From NCBI GenBank assembly GCA_033398695.1, contig CM065801.1, forward strand, positions 105,331,170 through 105,395,169: a DNA stretch of 64,000 bases. The letters run 5' to 3'. Shown piece after piece: positions 43,005 to 55,015 of the stretch. A program made the position numbers and the translations under genes. Position 1 is the first letter of the stretch. Every line of letters begins with the position of its first letter. The notes below the pieces were generated by a model. That model was not told where the DNA came from and did not search any database. It worked only from the letters and a program-made list of their open reading frames with translations. This DNA comes from Orobanche coerulescens. Its lineage: Eukaryota; Streptophyta; Magnoliopsida; Lamiales; Orobanchaceae.

Positions 43005-43356
43005 CGGTACGTCCCCTTTATCGAAGGCACCGTATCGGATGGCCCCGACCAGAATGCAGGAGTTGAAGATTCAACTTGAGGAATAGTTCGAGGAAGGTCA
43101 TCTTCGACCGATTGCGTCCCCGTGAGGAGCACCAGTGTGATCTGTCAAGGAGAAGGATGGCTCGTCTCGTGTGTCTATTAATTACCAGGAGTTGAACAGG
43201 GTGATGATCAAGAGTAGTATCCTTTACCACCCGGGCAAGGCGAACGTTGTCGCCGACGCCTTGAGTCGTAAGTCCGTTCAGGAGCAGATGCTTACTCGTT
43301 TAACAGTTCAGAAGGAGCTTCAGCAGGAATTCCTTAGACCCGAGATCGAGGTCTGA
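43005..43356 (+). pseudogene. G2 truncated RT joined to RNase H tail, internal region 1
   Basis: RT fingers pieces (APYRMAPTRMQELKIQLE, VSINYQELNRVMIK) run straight into [18 protein letters not shown], the end of RNase H. The junction is near 43220. By comparison with G1 about 1 kb is missing, including the catalytic FIDD and the RNase H active site. Confidence 0.88.
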
Positions 43357-43383
43357 CTTCAGCGAGTTCAGGGATAGCTTTGT

Positions 43384-44322
43384 ATGTTAGAGATTTCATT
43401 GTCACTTGAGGAGGTAATCAGAGAGAATCAGAGTTCAGACCCTTCATTGTTGCGCATCCGTGAAGATGTGGCTCAGGGGAAAGCCCCTGGATTCGTGGTC
43501 CACAAGGATGGACTTTTGAGGTATAAGAACCGGTTGTGCGTACCGGCAAATGACGAGTTGAAAAATTCTATTTTGAGAGAAGCTCATGCTACCCCCTTAT
43601 TCTGTTCATCCGGGGTCCAGCAAGATGTACAAGGACTTGAAACAAAATTACTGGTGGAGTAATATGAAGCGAGAAGTCGCAGAATTTATTTCAAGATGCT
43701 TAACCTGTCAACAAGTTAAGATTGAGCATCAGCGACCGGCGGGTATGCTGAAACCTCTTCCTATTCCCGAATGGAAGTGGGAAGACATTTCTATGGATTT
43801 CATCACGAGCTTGCCGACGAGTCATCGTGGCATGAATACGATCTGGGTGATTGTGGACCGCTTAATTAAATCAGCTCATTTTCTTGAGATTTAGGATACT
43901 TGGGGTCCCGAGAGACTTGCCCAGTTATTCATCAAAGAGATAGTGAGATTGCACGGTACTCCTAAAAGTATCGTTTCGATCGTGACGGACGGTTTATGTC
44001 ACATTTTTTTTGGAAATCAGTTCATCGTGCTATGGGAACTCAGCTTAATCTCAGTACTGCCTTTCATCCTCAGTCCGACGGACAATCAGAGAGGACTATT
44101 CAGACATTAGAGGTCATGTTGAGAGCTTGCGTCCTCGATTGGAAGGACGATTGGGAAGCCCAACTACCACTGATCGAGTTCATGTATAATAATAGTTGGC
44201 ATGCTTCCATTAAGATGGCACCTTACGAGGCCTTGTACGGTCGTCTTTGTCGATCTCCTTTGTGTTGGGATGACTTGTCAGAATCAATCGGCACCGAGCC
44301 CGATATGCTTATAGCCGCCTGA
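43384..44322 (+). CDS. G2 integrase, internal region 1
   Basis: Frames 43384-43662 and 43586-43894 overlap with a frame change. They show the HHCC part (HPGSSKMYKDLKQNYWW, CLTCQQVKIEH) and SMDFITSLPTS, TIWVIVDRLIKSAHFL (Asp). Frame 43996-44322 has the rest of the core (HPQSDGQSERTIQTLEVMLR). A one-base loss near 43979, intact in copy 2, breaks the region around the second catalytic Asp. Confidence 0.85.
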
Positions 44323-44349
44323 GAGAAGGTAGCTTAGATCAAGAGTCGT

Positions 44350-44859
44350 ATGTTGACATTTCAGTCGGCGAAATCATATGCAGATAATCGTCGTCGACCA
44401 CTAGAGTTCGAGACGGGTGACCATGTTTTGGTCAAGGTATCCCCGAGTCGAGGTATTTTCCGTTTCGGAAAACGGGGGAAGTTGAGTCCGAGATTCATTG
44501 GACTGTTTGAAATTTTGGATCGAGTAGGCGAGTTAGCTTATCGATTGGCGTTACCTCCGGCGTTGAGCCGAATTCATAATGTGTTTCATGTCTCTCAGTT
44601 GCGGAAGTATGTTGCCGACCCGAGTCACATACTTCAGTTCGACGAAATCGAGATCGCAGATGATCATTCATACGAGGAGCATCCTGTACGAGTGTTAGAG
44701 CGGCGAATCAAACAGTTGAGGAACAAGACGATCCCTTTGGTCAAGATTCAGTGGTCTAGACACGGAGTCGAAGAGGCCACTTGGGAAACCGAGGAGAATA
44801 TGCGGGAGAGTTATCCCGAGTTGTTTGACCCTAGGTTTCAGGGACGAAACTCTTTTTAA
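44350..44859 (+). CDS. G2 integrase C-terminus with chromodomain-like tail, region 1
   Basis: The 169-residue frame includes FRFGKRGKLSPRFIGLFEIL, ALPPALSRIHNVFHVSQLRK and VLERRIKQLRNKTIPLVKIQ, then EEATWETEENMRESYPELF. It ends just before the purine tract AAGGGGGGGAGTA (44858-44870). Confidence 0.9.
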   Translation: MLTFQSAKSYADNRRRPLEFETGDHVLVKVSPSRGIFRFGKRGKLSPRFIGLFEILDRVGELAYRLALPPALSRIHNVFHVSQLRKYVADPSHILQFDEIEIADDHSYEEHPVRVLERRIKQLRNKTIPLVKIQWSRHGVEEATWETEENMRESYPELFDPRFQGRNSF

Positions 44860-44870
44860 GGGGGGGAGTA

Positions 44871-47228
44871 TGTAATACCCGGTTGTAATTCATTCATTTT
44901 CATTCAGTAATTATCAGTCTGTAATTATCACTTAGTGTATTTTCACTCAATTATAATCATTCATCAATCATGTTCGTTCACCGTGTTCACCGTTCGGAAA
45001 AACTTCGAATTGTGTATCATTATTGTTCATTGTTTCAACTTTCCTCATATGAGTTCGACTTTGTTAGAACACCATTAATTTTTGGTAACTCCAAAAATTC
45101 TAAATCTTTGCAATATTATAGAGCATCGAGTTAGCTTTCCAATGGTTCAAACGGTGAGTCAATCGGAGTCCGGACGAGAGAGTTATGGTCGTTTTAGCTC
45201 ACCCGCTCATTTTTCAGCTTTTGGCCGATCACTGCCGACCGGACTCGGTCGTGTCGTCCGACACGGCCCGTGCCGTACTCGTCCGGAAATTCCGAAGTAT
45301 CTGCCCATAGGACTCGACCGTGTCGTTTGGCACGGCCGAGTCGAACTCTTCCGGATAAGCCAGAACCGACTGCCCAGACGCCCGACCGTGTCCCAGGACA
45401 CGGTCGAGTCATGCCGAGTCGCTGTCGGAAGGGTCACTTTCGGAAGGCCCTCCGCGCCGCGACCGTGTCAAGCAGGACACGGTCGAGTCCTGTCGGCGGT
45501 ATGCGACACGACCGTGCCGATCGGCACGGGCCGTGTCGGCAGGTAGTCAACCCCTATAAATTGGTTTTTGAGCATTTCACTCATTTTTTCCATCTTTTCC
45601 ACCTTCTTACGAGAGAGATAAGCTTGAGGGAGAATTTTCTTCATCAATTACCATTTGAGTGTGTATTTTTCATCACCTCCAATCATTTGGGAAGCTTGGA
45701 TACTCGATTAAACTCGTGTTCTTCGGATCGAAGTGATTGGATATTCAAGAGGTAATTTCTTCGACACCTTGGACTTCGATTTTGTGTTGAGATATGATAT
45801 TTTGGACGTTATAATCATGTTATATGAAGGGATATGTATATGATTATGAGTTTGTATAAGGATTCATTGGATTATTGAGGGATTATTCAAGAACACTTTG
45901 TATATCGAGTTGAAGTTGGGGGTTTTCAATTAATTGTCGTTATAATCACGATTTTGGATATTCATAATGGATTATTGATCGTATTGGATATGTTTTGTTG
46001 GTTTGAAACACTTCTTGGGGATATAATAGTGGCTTATTGAGATTTGATTGTAAACAACCGGAGTTTGGCCACAACGTGTTCGATATAATGCCCCAATGAA
46101 CTTAGTTTAATCGTATCGACGTTTTGAGTTCGTTATATTCGTGTTTGATTCGTATATTGAATGGGTTGTTGGATATTGTATAATTCAAGGTTGTTCGAGC
46201 GACCGATATCTCAATTAGGACGTTGTTCGTGGAAGGATAATTGCCACCGGTATTGTGTAAGTTAATTCTTACTCGGTTAAAAGGATATTCATCCCTTTTG
46301 TTGTTGTTCATTCATAATCATAACTCATTCATCATTATATTAATCGTATCAAAACTTGTTGTTATCAATTAATCATTTCAGTCATAAGGAGCAGCGGTTC
46401 CAATCTTTTCATTGATTTGTCATTTATTTCGTTACCATTCCACCTCGGTGAGTCATTATTCATTTTCGATGTCACTTTTGTTATATCGTGGCATTCCGGT
46501 CATCTTGGCGTGCCAGTTGGTATGTGTAGGATTTTCATGTCAGGCACATTATAGTCGTGTGTTGGTTGGTGGCCTCACATTGGACTGTGCACACGAGATT
46601 GATTGTTTCGTGAGACTGATTAGGTACAAGACCACACGTGTATTTGATCGATACTCGTTGGTGGCTTGTGCTCGGACACATTTCCATCCCGGGCGTAGTG
46701 TGGCGCCATTTCCTTTGAGCCGCATCTTGTTAGTTGATTCATATAGCATGTTTGATTGCGTATGTTTCGACAGGATGTTTCATAACTTCAGATATAATCA
46801 TGATTGTGTATTTTCAACTCTTGAGGATTGTTGTTCTTTGTAACTGACCCCATTTGGGGATTTTGTTTTTCAGGTCTTGGCAAGGCAAAAGTACGGGGAG
46901 AACACGCTGACGTCGAGGAGTCCCAGTGATACTAGTAGGGGCCCCCGATCATTCAGTTATTCATGTTATTGTCCTTTATTTTCCGCTGCAGACTTTCATT
47001 TGAATACTCCGTTTCATTCAGTGTTGTGTATTTTATCTTCATATAAAATACACTAGTATTCGGTAATGTCCTTGTGTGTTGTAACTAAACTCCTCATCGG
47101 AGTAATTATTGTTGTAATGTAGTTCGGTACTACATTTATCTTGTGTAATTCATTCATTTTCATTTGCCTGGTGGGTCCCAGTTGGGGATCTACGGCACTG
47201 TAATATCCGCCTAGTTTGGGGTGTTACA
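44871..47228 (+). repeat. G2 LTR 2 (shared middle LTR)
   Basis: It is preceded by a polypurine tract and followed by a PBS, so it acts as 3' LTR of region 1 and 5' LTR of region 2. It shares most diagnostic differences with LTR 3 rather than LTR 1. The palindrome array is at about 45240-45545, with the 18-bp palindrome at 45512-45529. Confidence 0.93.
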
Positions 47229-47761
47229 GAGTTGGTATCGGAGCGTGGTTTTGAATACTACCTTCCGAGTCATGTATCATTTGAAATCATCGTCATCGGA
47301 CTAGTATCATTGGATTTCGCGTCACGTGTGACCTGTGCAGATGCCGAGCCAATCAGACCGAAAGAACTGTAAGACTTCTAACGCCATGGTATAATTTCTG
47401 GCAATTATCATTCATTCATAATTCATCAATTAACAATCCTCAAACATCATCATTCATTGTGATTAGGACGATCATGTTAACTCATTAATCACTTAATCCA
47501 TTTCATTACTCAGTTAATAATCAGGACGATCATGTTAACTCATTAATTACTCAATTCATTTCATTACTCAGTTGTCAATCTGGATGATCATATTATCAAT
47601 CTTGTTAAGTTATTCAAGATAATCATTTTAAGAATTTCATCAGATAATCATGTAACTTCAGTAAATCATTCATATAATCACTAAGTTAGAGCATGTATAT
47701 TCATTTTCATCATCTCATGACATAATCATAACATGCTAATCATGCAGGAAATATAATCATT

Positions 47762-48345
47762 ATGCGACCTTCCTACTTCAGTATGGAGAGAGCTGTCAGG
47801 GGATGCACGGGGAGAGGCCGCGGTGCGGACCGAAACCCGAGAAATAATCACTCCGCCGGAAATCGTGCCTGTGACTCGGCTCGATCAAATGATGTTCGGT
47901 TGATCCACTCACTTTTATGTGCCATGATGACCCATGTGCGCTTGCTCAATCATCATTGCGCCACTGACCGGATTAATCGAGAGAACTCTCCGTATGAGCC
48001 ACCGCTAAGGAAAGTGCTGAACAACAACCTTCATTTGTCGCAAGAAATCAACGAAGCGTAATCAATCCAAGGCGGTCACCAACCTTCAAGAAGCCTCGTG
48101 TGAGTCCTATCGTTTCTGAGCGACCTCCTACGGCGCATAATCGTGCGGGATCTCAGTCCCGAGCGGCCAGTTCGGCCATCACCTGTTATAACTGTGGGGA
48201 TCTTGGTCATGTCAGCACCAAGTGTCCGAGACAGTCTGTCACGTGCTATAATTGTGGGAATTTTGGGCATAAGGCCCGTTTTTGCCGAAAGGACTCCAAG
48301 TCGGCTCCGACGGCATCTCGTGCCCAAGCAACCATAAGCGTTTAA
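47762..48345 (+). pseudogene. G2 gag, internal region 2
   Basis: Frame 47762-48061 starts like copy 1. Frame 48100-48345 holds both zinc knuckles intact (CYNCGDLGHVSTKC and CYNCGNFGHKARFC), unlike copy 1. Indels between copies 1 and 2 lie mostly at CAG, CTG and CCGG places. Confidence 0.85.
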
Positions 48346-48898
48346 TCGATCGCTTTGTCATCGCTGCTTAAGTCAATGGAAGCAAATAGAGTTGGAGCTC
48401 GTATTTACAGACGGAGCGTCCGGTTCGGGGGCCGGCAAGTCCTGCATTCATGTGATGAGGAGGACCGACGATCCGGTGGCCCGAATGATTTCAGGTTTAC
48501 GCGTAATTTTATTTCAACTTGTGTGTACCTTTTGATGCTGGTACACCGCATTCATTCATTTTCGAATCATGCTTGAATAGACTTATTTCGGGATAGTCCT
48601 ATTGCTTGTGGACCTCATACCATCGGTCTACCTGACGATGGAAGAATTTTCGGAATCATACCTAAGTAAGCTTAGTAACCGCGATTGGTTGGTGGACCTA
48701 ATCATGGTGAATTTATCTTAGGACGATGTAATTTTCGGTATTAGTTGGTTTCACCGTCTTGATACTATCCTCAGTATTTGTTAGCGTTTGGTCGCTATCT
48801 TTCCGTCGTTGGTTGTCGAATGTGTGCTTCAGGGAAGTAATCCCCGTTGTTCCAGTAGAATTTCTATTATGGCGGAAGCATAGAAATTCCGCAATCGA

Positions 48899-49108
48899 AC
48901 TATTCAATCATTCATTATATCATTTTCATCGATTGGCCTTTCTAAGGCAATCGAGTTATTCAAACATTCATTGTATCATCTTCATCGATTGGCCTTTCTA
49001 AGGCAATCGAGTTGTTCAATCATTATTGGTATCTCTTTTTATCGATTGACCATTCTAGGGCAATCGAAATGTTCAATCATTCGTGGTATCATTGTCATCG
49101 ATTGACGA
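48899..49108 (+). repeat. Hairpin minisatellite, internal region 2
   Basis: This is essentially the same array as 42730-42935, with the CGATTG/CAATCG stems. Confidence 0.85.
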
Positions 49109-49169
49109 TGTATTTCCGCACGAGTTATCCGGTTGCCTTCACATAGAGTAAGGGAATTCAGAGTGAGTT

Positions 49170-49543
49170 GGAGCAGCACGCCCCTTTATCGAAGGCACCG
49201 TATCGGATGGCCCGACTGTAATGCAGGAGTTGAAGATTCAACTTGAGGAATAGTTCGAGGAAGGTCATCTTCGACCGATTGCCCCCGTGAGGAGCACCGG
49301 CAGTGATCTGTCAAGGAGAAGGATGGCTCGTCTCGTGTGTGTATTAATTACCAGGAGTTGAACAGGGTGATGATCAAGAGTAGTATCCTTTACCACCCGG
49401 GCAAGGCGAACGTTGTCGCCGACGCCTTGAGTCGTAAGTCCGTTCAGGAGCAGATGCTTGCTCGTTTAACAGTTCAGAAGGAGCTTCAGCAGGAATTCCT
49501 TAGACCCGAGATCGAGGTCTGGCTTCAGCGAGTTCAGGGATAG
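49170..49543 (+). pseudogene. G2 truncated RT joined to RNase H tail, internal region 2
   Basis: It has the same junction as region 1 (INYQELNRVMIKSS then [18 protein letters not shown], near 49386). Because the breakpoint is the same, the deletion predates the tandem duplication or arose in the parental element. Confidence 0.88.
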
Positions 49544-49549
49544 CTTTGT

Positions 49550-50504
49550 ATGTTAGAGATTTCATTGTCACTTGAGGAGGTAATCAGAGAGAATCAGAGT
49601 TCAGACCCTTCATTGTTGCGCATCCGTGAAGATGTGGCTCAGGGGAAAGCTCCTGGATTCGTGGTCCACAAGGATGGACTTTTGAGGTATAAGAACCGGT
49701 TGTGCGTATCGGCAAATGACGAGTTGAAAAATTCTATTTTGAGAGAAGCTCATGCTACCCCCTTATTCTGTTCATCCGGGGTCCAGCAAGATGTACAAGG
49801 ACTTGAAACAAAATTACTGGTGGAGTAATATGAAGCGAGAAGTCGCAGAATTTATTTCAAGATGCTTAACCTGTCAACAAGTTAAGATTGAGCATCAGCG
49901 ACTGGCGGGTATGCTGAAACCTCTTCCTATTCCCGAATGGAAGTGGGAAGACATTTCTATGGATTTCATCACGAGCTTGCCGACGAGTCTTCGTGGCATG
50001 AATACGATCTGGGTGATTGTGGACCGCTTAATTAAATCAGCTCATTTTCTTGAGATTTAGGATACTTGGGGTCCCGAGAGACTTGCCCAGTTATTCATCA
50101 AAGAGATAGTGAGATTGCACGGTACTCCTAAAAGTATCGTTTCCGATCGTGACGGACGGTTTATGTCACATTTTTTTTGGAAATCAGTTCATCGTGCTAT
50201 GGGAACTCAGCTTAATCTCAGTACTGCCTTTCATCCTCAGTCCGACGGACAATCAGAGAGGACTATTCAGACATTAGAGGTCATGTTGAGAGCTTGCGTC
50301 CTCGATTGGAAGGACGATTGGGAAGCCCAACTACCACTGATCGAGTTCATGTATAATAATAGTTGGCATGCTTCCATTAAGATGGCACCTTACGAGGCCT
50401 TGTACGGTCGTCTTTGTCGATCTCCTTTGTGTTGGGATGACTTGTCAGAATCAATCGGCACCGAGCCCGATATGCTTATAGCCGCCCGAGAGAAGGTAGC
50501 TTAG
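49550..50504 (+). CDS. G2 integrase, internal region 2
   Basis: As in region 1, but here the strand with IVSDRDGRFMSHFFWKSVHR is intact in frame 50109-50504. The C-terminal part of the core is therefore complete, including HPQSDGQSERTIQTLE. A TAG near 50058 separates it from the first half. Confidence 0.88.
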
Positions 50505-50595
50505 ATCAAGAGTCGTATGTTGACTTCGTAGTCGATGTAAATCATATGCAGATAATCGTCGTCGACCACTAGAGTTCGAGACGGGTGACCATGTT

Positions 50596-51027
50596 TTGGT
50601 CAAGGTATCCCCGAGTCGAGGTATTTTCCGTTTCGGAAAACGGGGGAAGTTGAGTCCGAGATTCATTGGACCGTTTGAAATTTTGGATCGAGTAGGCGAG
50701 TTAGCTTATCGATTGGCGTTACCTCCGGCGTTGAGCCGAATTCATAATGTGTTTCATGTCTCTCAGTTGCGGAAGTATGTTGCCGACCCGAGTCACATAC
50801 TTCAGTTCGACGAAATCGAGATCGCAGATGATCATTCATACGAGGAGCATCCTGTACGAGTGTTAGAGCGGCGAATCAAACAGTTGAGGAACAAGACGAT
50901 CCCTTTGGTCAAGATTCAGTGGTCTAGACACGGAGTCGAAGAGGCCACTTGGGAAACCGAGGAGAATATGCGGGAGAGTTATCCCGAGTTGTTTGACCCT
51001 AGGTTTCGGGGACGAAACTCTTTTTAA
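50596..51027 (+). CDS. G2 integrase C-terminus with chromodomain-like tail, region 2
   Basis: Nearly identical to 44350-44859 apart from a shorter open start (small changes around 50520-50545). It keeps the EEATWETEENMRESYPELF tail and the final RGRNSF before the purine tract and LTR 3. Confidence 0.9.
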   Translation: MVKVSPSRGIFRFGKRGKLSPRFIGPFEILDRVGELAYRLALPPALSRIHNVFHVSQLRKYVADPSHILQFDEIEIADDHSYEEHPVRVLERRIKQLRNKTIPLVKIQWSRHGVEEATWETEENMRESYPELFDPRFRGRNSF

Positions 51028-51038
51028 GGGGGGGAGTA

Positions 51039-53400
51039 TGTAATACCCGGTTGTAATTCATTCATTTTCATTCAGTAATTATCAGTCTGTAATTGTCACT
51101 TAGTGTATTTTCACTCAATTATAATCATTCATCAATCATGTTCGTTCACCGTGTTCACCGTTCGGAAAAACTTCGAATTGTGTATCATTATTGTTCATTG
51201 TTTCAACTTTCCTCATATGAGTTCGACTTTGTTAGAACACCATTAATTTTTGGTAACTCCAAAAATTCTAAATCTTTGCAATATTATAGAGCATCGAGTT
51301 AGCTTTCCAATGGTTCAAACGGTGAGTCAATCGGAGTCCGGACGAGAGAGTTATGGTCGTTTTAGCTCACCCGCTCATTTTTCAGCTTTTGGCCGATCAC
51401 TGCCGACCGGACTCGGTCGTGTCGTCCGACACGGCCCGTGCTGCATACTCGTCCGGAAATTCCGAAGTATTCGCCACGTGACTCGACCGTGTCGTTTGGC
51501 ACGGCCGAGTCGAACTCTTCCGGATAAGCCAGAACCGACTGCCCAGACGCCCGACCGTGTCCCAGGACACGGTCGAGTCATGCCGAGTCGCTGTCGGAAG
51601 GGTCACTTTCGGAAGGCCCTCCGCGCCGCGACCGTGTCAAGCAGGACACGGTCGAGTCCCTGTCGGCCAGCTGTGCGACACGACCGTGCCGATCGGCACG
51701 GGCCGTGTCCGGCAGGGTAGTCAACCCCTATAAATTGGTTTTTTGAGCATTTCAGCTCATTTTTTTTCATCTTTTCCACCTTCTTACGAGAGAAATAAGC
51801 TTGAGGGAGAATTTTCTTCATCAATTACCATTTGAGTGTGTATTTTTCATCACCTCCAATCATTTGGGAAGCTTGGATACTCGATTAAACTCGTGTTCTT
51901 CGGATCGAAGTGATTGGATATTCAAGAGGTAATTTCTTCGACACCTTGGACTTCGATTTTGTGTTGAGATATGATATTTTGGACGTTATAATCATGTTAT
52001 ATGAAGGGATATGTATATGATTATGAGTTTGTATAAGGATTCATTGGATTATTGAGGGATTATTCAAGAACACTTTGTATATCGAGTTGAAGTTGGGGGT
52101 TTTCGATTAATTGTCGTTATAATCACGATTTTGGATATTCATAATGGATTATTGATCGTATTGGATATGTTTTGTTGGTTTGAAACACTTCTTGGGGGAT
52201 ATAATAGTGGCTTATTGAGATTTGATTGTAAACAACCGGAGTTTGGCCACAACGTGTTCGATATAATGCCCCAATGAACTTAGTTTAATCGTATCGACGT
52301 TTTGAGTTCGTTATATTCGTGTTTGATTCGTATATTGAATGGGTTGTTGGATATTGTATAATTCAAGGTTGTTCGAGCGACCGATATCTCAATTAGGACG
52401 TTGTTCGTGGAAGGATAATTGCCACCGGTATTGTGTAAGTTAATTCTTACTCGGTTAAAAGGATATTCATCCCTTTTGTTGTTGTTCATTCATAATCATA
52501 ACTCATTCATCATTATATTAATCGTATCAAAACTTGTTGTTATCAATTAATCATTTCAGTCATAAGGAACGACGGTTCCAATCTTTTCATTGAGCTGTCA
52601 TTTATTTCGTTACCATTCCACCTCGGTGAGTCATTATTCATTTTCGATGTCACTTTTGTTATATCGTGGCATTCCGGGTCATACTGGCGTGCCGGTTGGT
52701 ATGTGTAGGATTTTCATGTCAGGCACATTATAGTCGTGTGTTGGTTGGTGGCCTCACATTGGACTGTGCACACGAGATTGATTGTTTCGTGAGACTGATT
52801 AGGTACAAGACCACACGTGTATTTGATCGATACTCGTTGGTGGCTTGTGCTCGGACACATTTCCATCCCGGGCGTAGTGTGGCGCCATTTCCTTTGAGCC
52901 GTACTGTTAGTTGATTCATATAGCATGTTTGATTGCGTATTTTTCGACAGGATGTTTCATAACTTCAGATATAATCATGATTGTGTATTTTCAACTCTTG
53001 AGGATTGTTGTTCTTTGTAACTGACCCCGTTTGGGGATTTTGTTTTTCAGGTCTTGGCAAGGCAAAAGTACGGGAGAACACGTGACGTCGAGGAGTCCAG
53101 TGATACTAGTAGGGGCCCCGATCATTGATTATTCATGTTATTGTCCTTTATTTTCCGCTGCAGACTTTCATTTGAATACTCCGTTTCATTCAGTGTTGTG
53201 TATTTTATCTTCATATAAAATACACTAGTATTCGGTATTGTCCTGGTGTGTTGTAACTAAACTCCTCATCGGAGTAATTATTGTTGTAATGTAGTTCGGT
53301 ACTACATTTATCTTGTGTAATTCATTCATTTTCATTTGCCTAGTGGGTCCCAGTTGGGGATCTACGGCACTGTAATATCCGCCTAGTTTGGGGTGTTACA
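51039..53400 (+). repeat. G2 LTR 3
   Basis: Ends GTGTTACA directly before AGTCA (53401-53405). The palindrome array is at about 51412-51720, with the 18-bp palindrome at 51684-51701 and the TATA box at 51727-51736. Confidence 0.93.
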
Positions 53401-53405
53401 AGTCA

Positions 53406-54186
53406 AACCCTATCTGTACTTGACGCTATGCATGCGTTAATGTACATCGAGATCATCAAGCTCTCGTGTATCCAATACAACTAGCTCCAATACTTTGGCC
53501 AAAGACTTTTGATCTCATTTGCCAATAACCGCATAGGACATATAACCCGCTCACTAACGGGAGAAAGAATTCTATCTTGGTATTCAGTAGGACCTGCTAC
53601 TTGCCCATCAAGATGCACGTCGAGGTTGACCCCCACCTCTCGGTTTACAGGGTCGAACTACTCTAATGAAAATCTTGACGTCACAAGCACATCCTTACTA
53701 AATCCTCAAGTCGAAGGTTCACGAATACCTATCACAACCTTTCGATTCTGTCATTGACTGTCCCAGAGTGAAATCCGTGTGATGAATCGAGGGTGAGTCG
53801 GTTCGAGTATACTAATACAATTAGCATACCTATAACATGTGCTCCCACTAACCATTAGTGTTCGACAAGCACTCTCCATGTCAAAGAACACGTCATACAA
53901 GTCTTCACATAAACTACGCCCAGTCAAGTTTCATCGATTTGCGAACGATTAAGTATTTGAGCTATAAACCTTTCCAGTGCTGAACCCCTTACCCAATAAG
54001 GAGTGGAACGTTTTGCTCTCAAATGCACGAACTAGTTTCTATATGTATATTTACGAGTTAGGAATGCCAGTAACTACCAGTAAATAAAGAAACATTCATT
54101 GCCTTATATTAATGAATTACATAATAACAAGTACAATGCCCTCACTCAACATCATCTGAGTGGCATTCGAGGGCATACTCCTAACA
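53406..54186 (-). repeat. C2 3' LTR, proximal part
   Basis: This is the C2 LTR after the G2 insertion. On the minus strand it starts TGTTAGGAGTATGCCC, and the adjacent purine tract ATCTCCCACTTGC (54187-54199, plus-strand view) is just outside. The total C2 LTR without G2 is about 1.99 kb. Confidence 0.82.
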
Positions 54187-54199
54187 ATCTCCCACTTGC

Positions 54200-54600
54200 A
54201 CTCAATGCCACACATTATGGTATCTTATACCCATGTTCTCCATATTACGCTCCAAGCTAATCTTATACCCATGTCAACCGACGTAGTCGGTTGACTCTAC
54301 TCTATGCAGCACAATGTATCTCTTTGCGAATAAATTTTCTTACGAGATGATACTCTCTCTCAATATGTTTGGTACTATTGTGAAACCTCATCTCTTAGGC
54401 ATGTGCTACCGCTCTGGCAGCGCAGCACAAGGTGTCACGTGAAGTTTACCCAGTAACTTCTAAATCCTTCCTTTGGGGGCCTCCGAGGCCGCTACATACT
54501 CAGCCTAACAGGTGGAATCAGAAGTCGCGCTATACTTGGCACTATGTCAAGATACTGCTCCTCCATTAAGAGTAAATGTAGCCAGAAGTAGATATGGAAT
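54200..54600 (-). pseudogene. C2 RNase H remnant
   Basis: The minus strand reads AEYVAASEA (RNase H, after an in-frame TAG) and further on KHIERKYHLIR-like residues near 54345-54375. The rest is eroded by stops and shifts. Confidence 0.7.
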
Positions 54601-55015
54601 CGTCTTTCTGTCCTTGGAAGTCCAATACAGTGAATCCCATCACATTCAGTTCTCCATCGCCATACATAAGAACCATATCTCTAGTCCTTCTAAAGTACTT
54701 GAGAACGTTCTTTTATGGCAGTATAATGTTCCCTAACTGGGTTAGCCCGAAACCTACTTACCACACTCCCAGCATGCGTAATGTTAGGTCTCGTACACAA
54801 TAAAGTATATATAAGGCTACCAAAATTCCGAAGCATATGGTATATTACTCATTTTCTTTCATTGTTTCTCACTATGGGGACATATCTTCAAGGTGAGTTT
54901 TATTCCATGTCGCATCGATAGGAACCCTCTTTTAGAATAATCCATCTTAAATCGCTTTAGGATTTTATCTATATAGAGGGCTTGGGAAAAAACTTATCAT
55001 TCTCTTCGATCTATC

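Larger units (their letters stand above)
38701..53400 (+). mobile_element. G2: tandem Ty3/Gypsy array, three LTRs and two internal regions
   Basis: LTRs at 38701-41044, 44871-47228 and 51039-53400 (2.34-2.36 kb) alternate with internal regions 41045-44870 and 47229-51038 (3.8 kb each). All are in the same direction and flanked by one AGTCA pair. The terminal bases TGTAATACCC...GTTACA and the chromodomain-like tail resemble G1. Both internal regions lack most of RT and RNase H at the same junction, so neither is autonomous. Confidence 0.93.
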
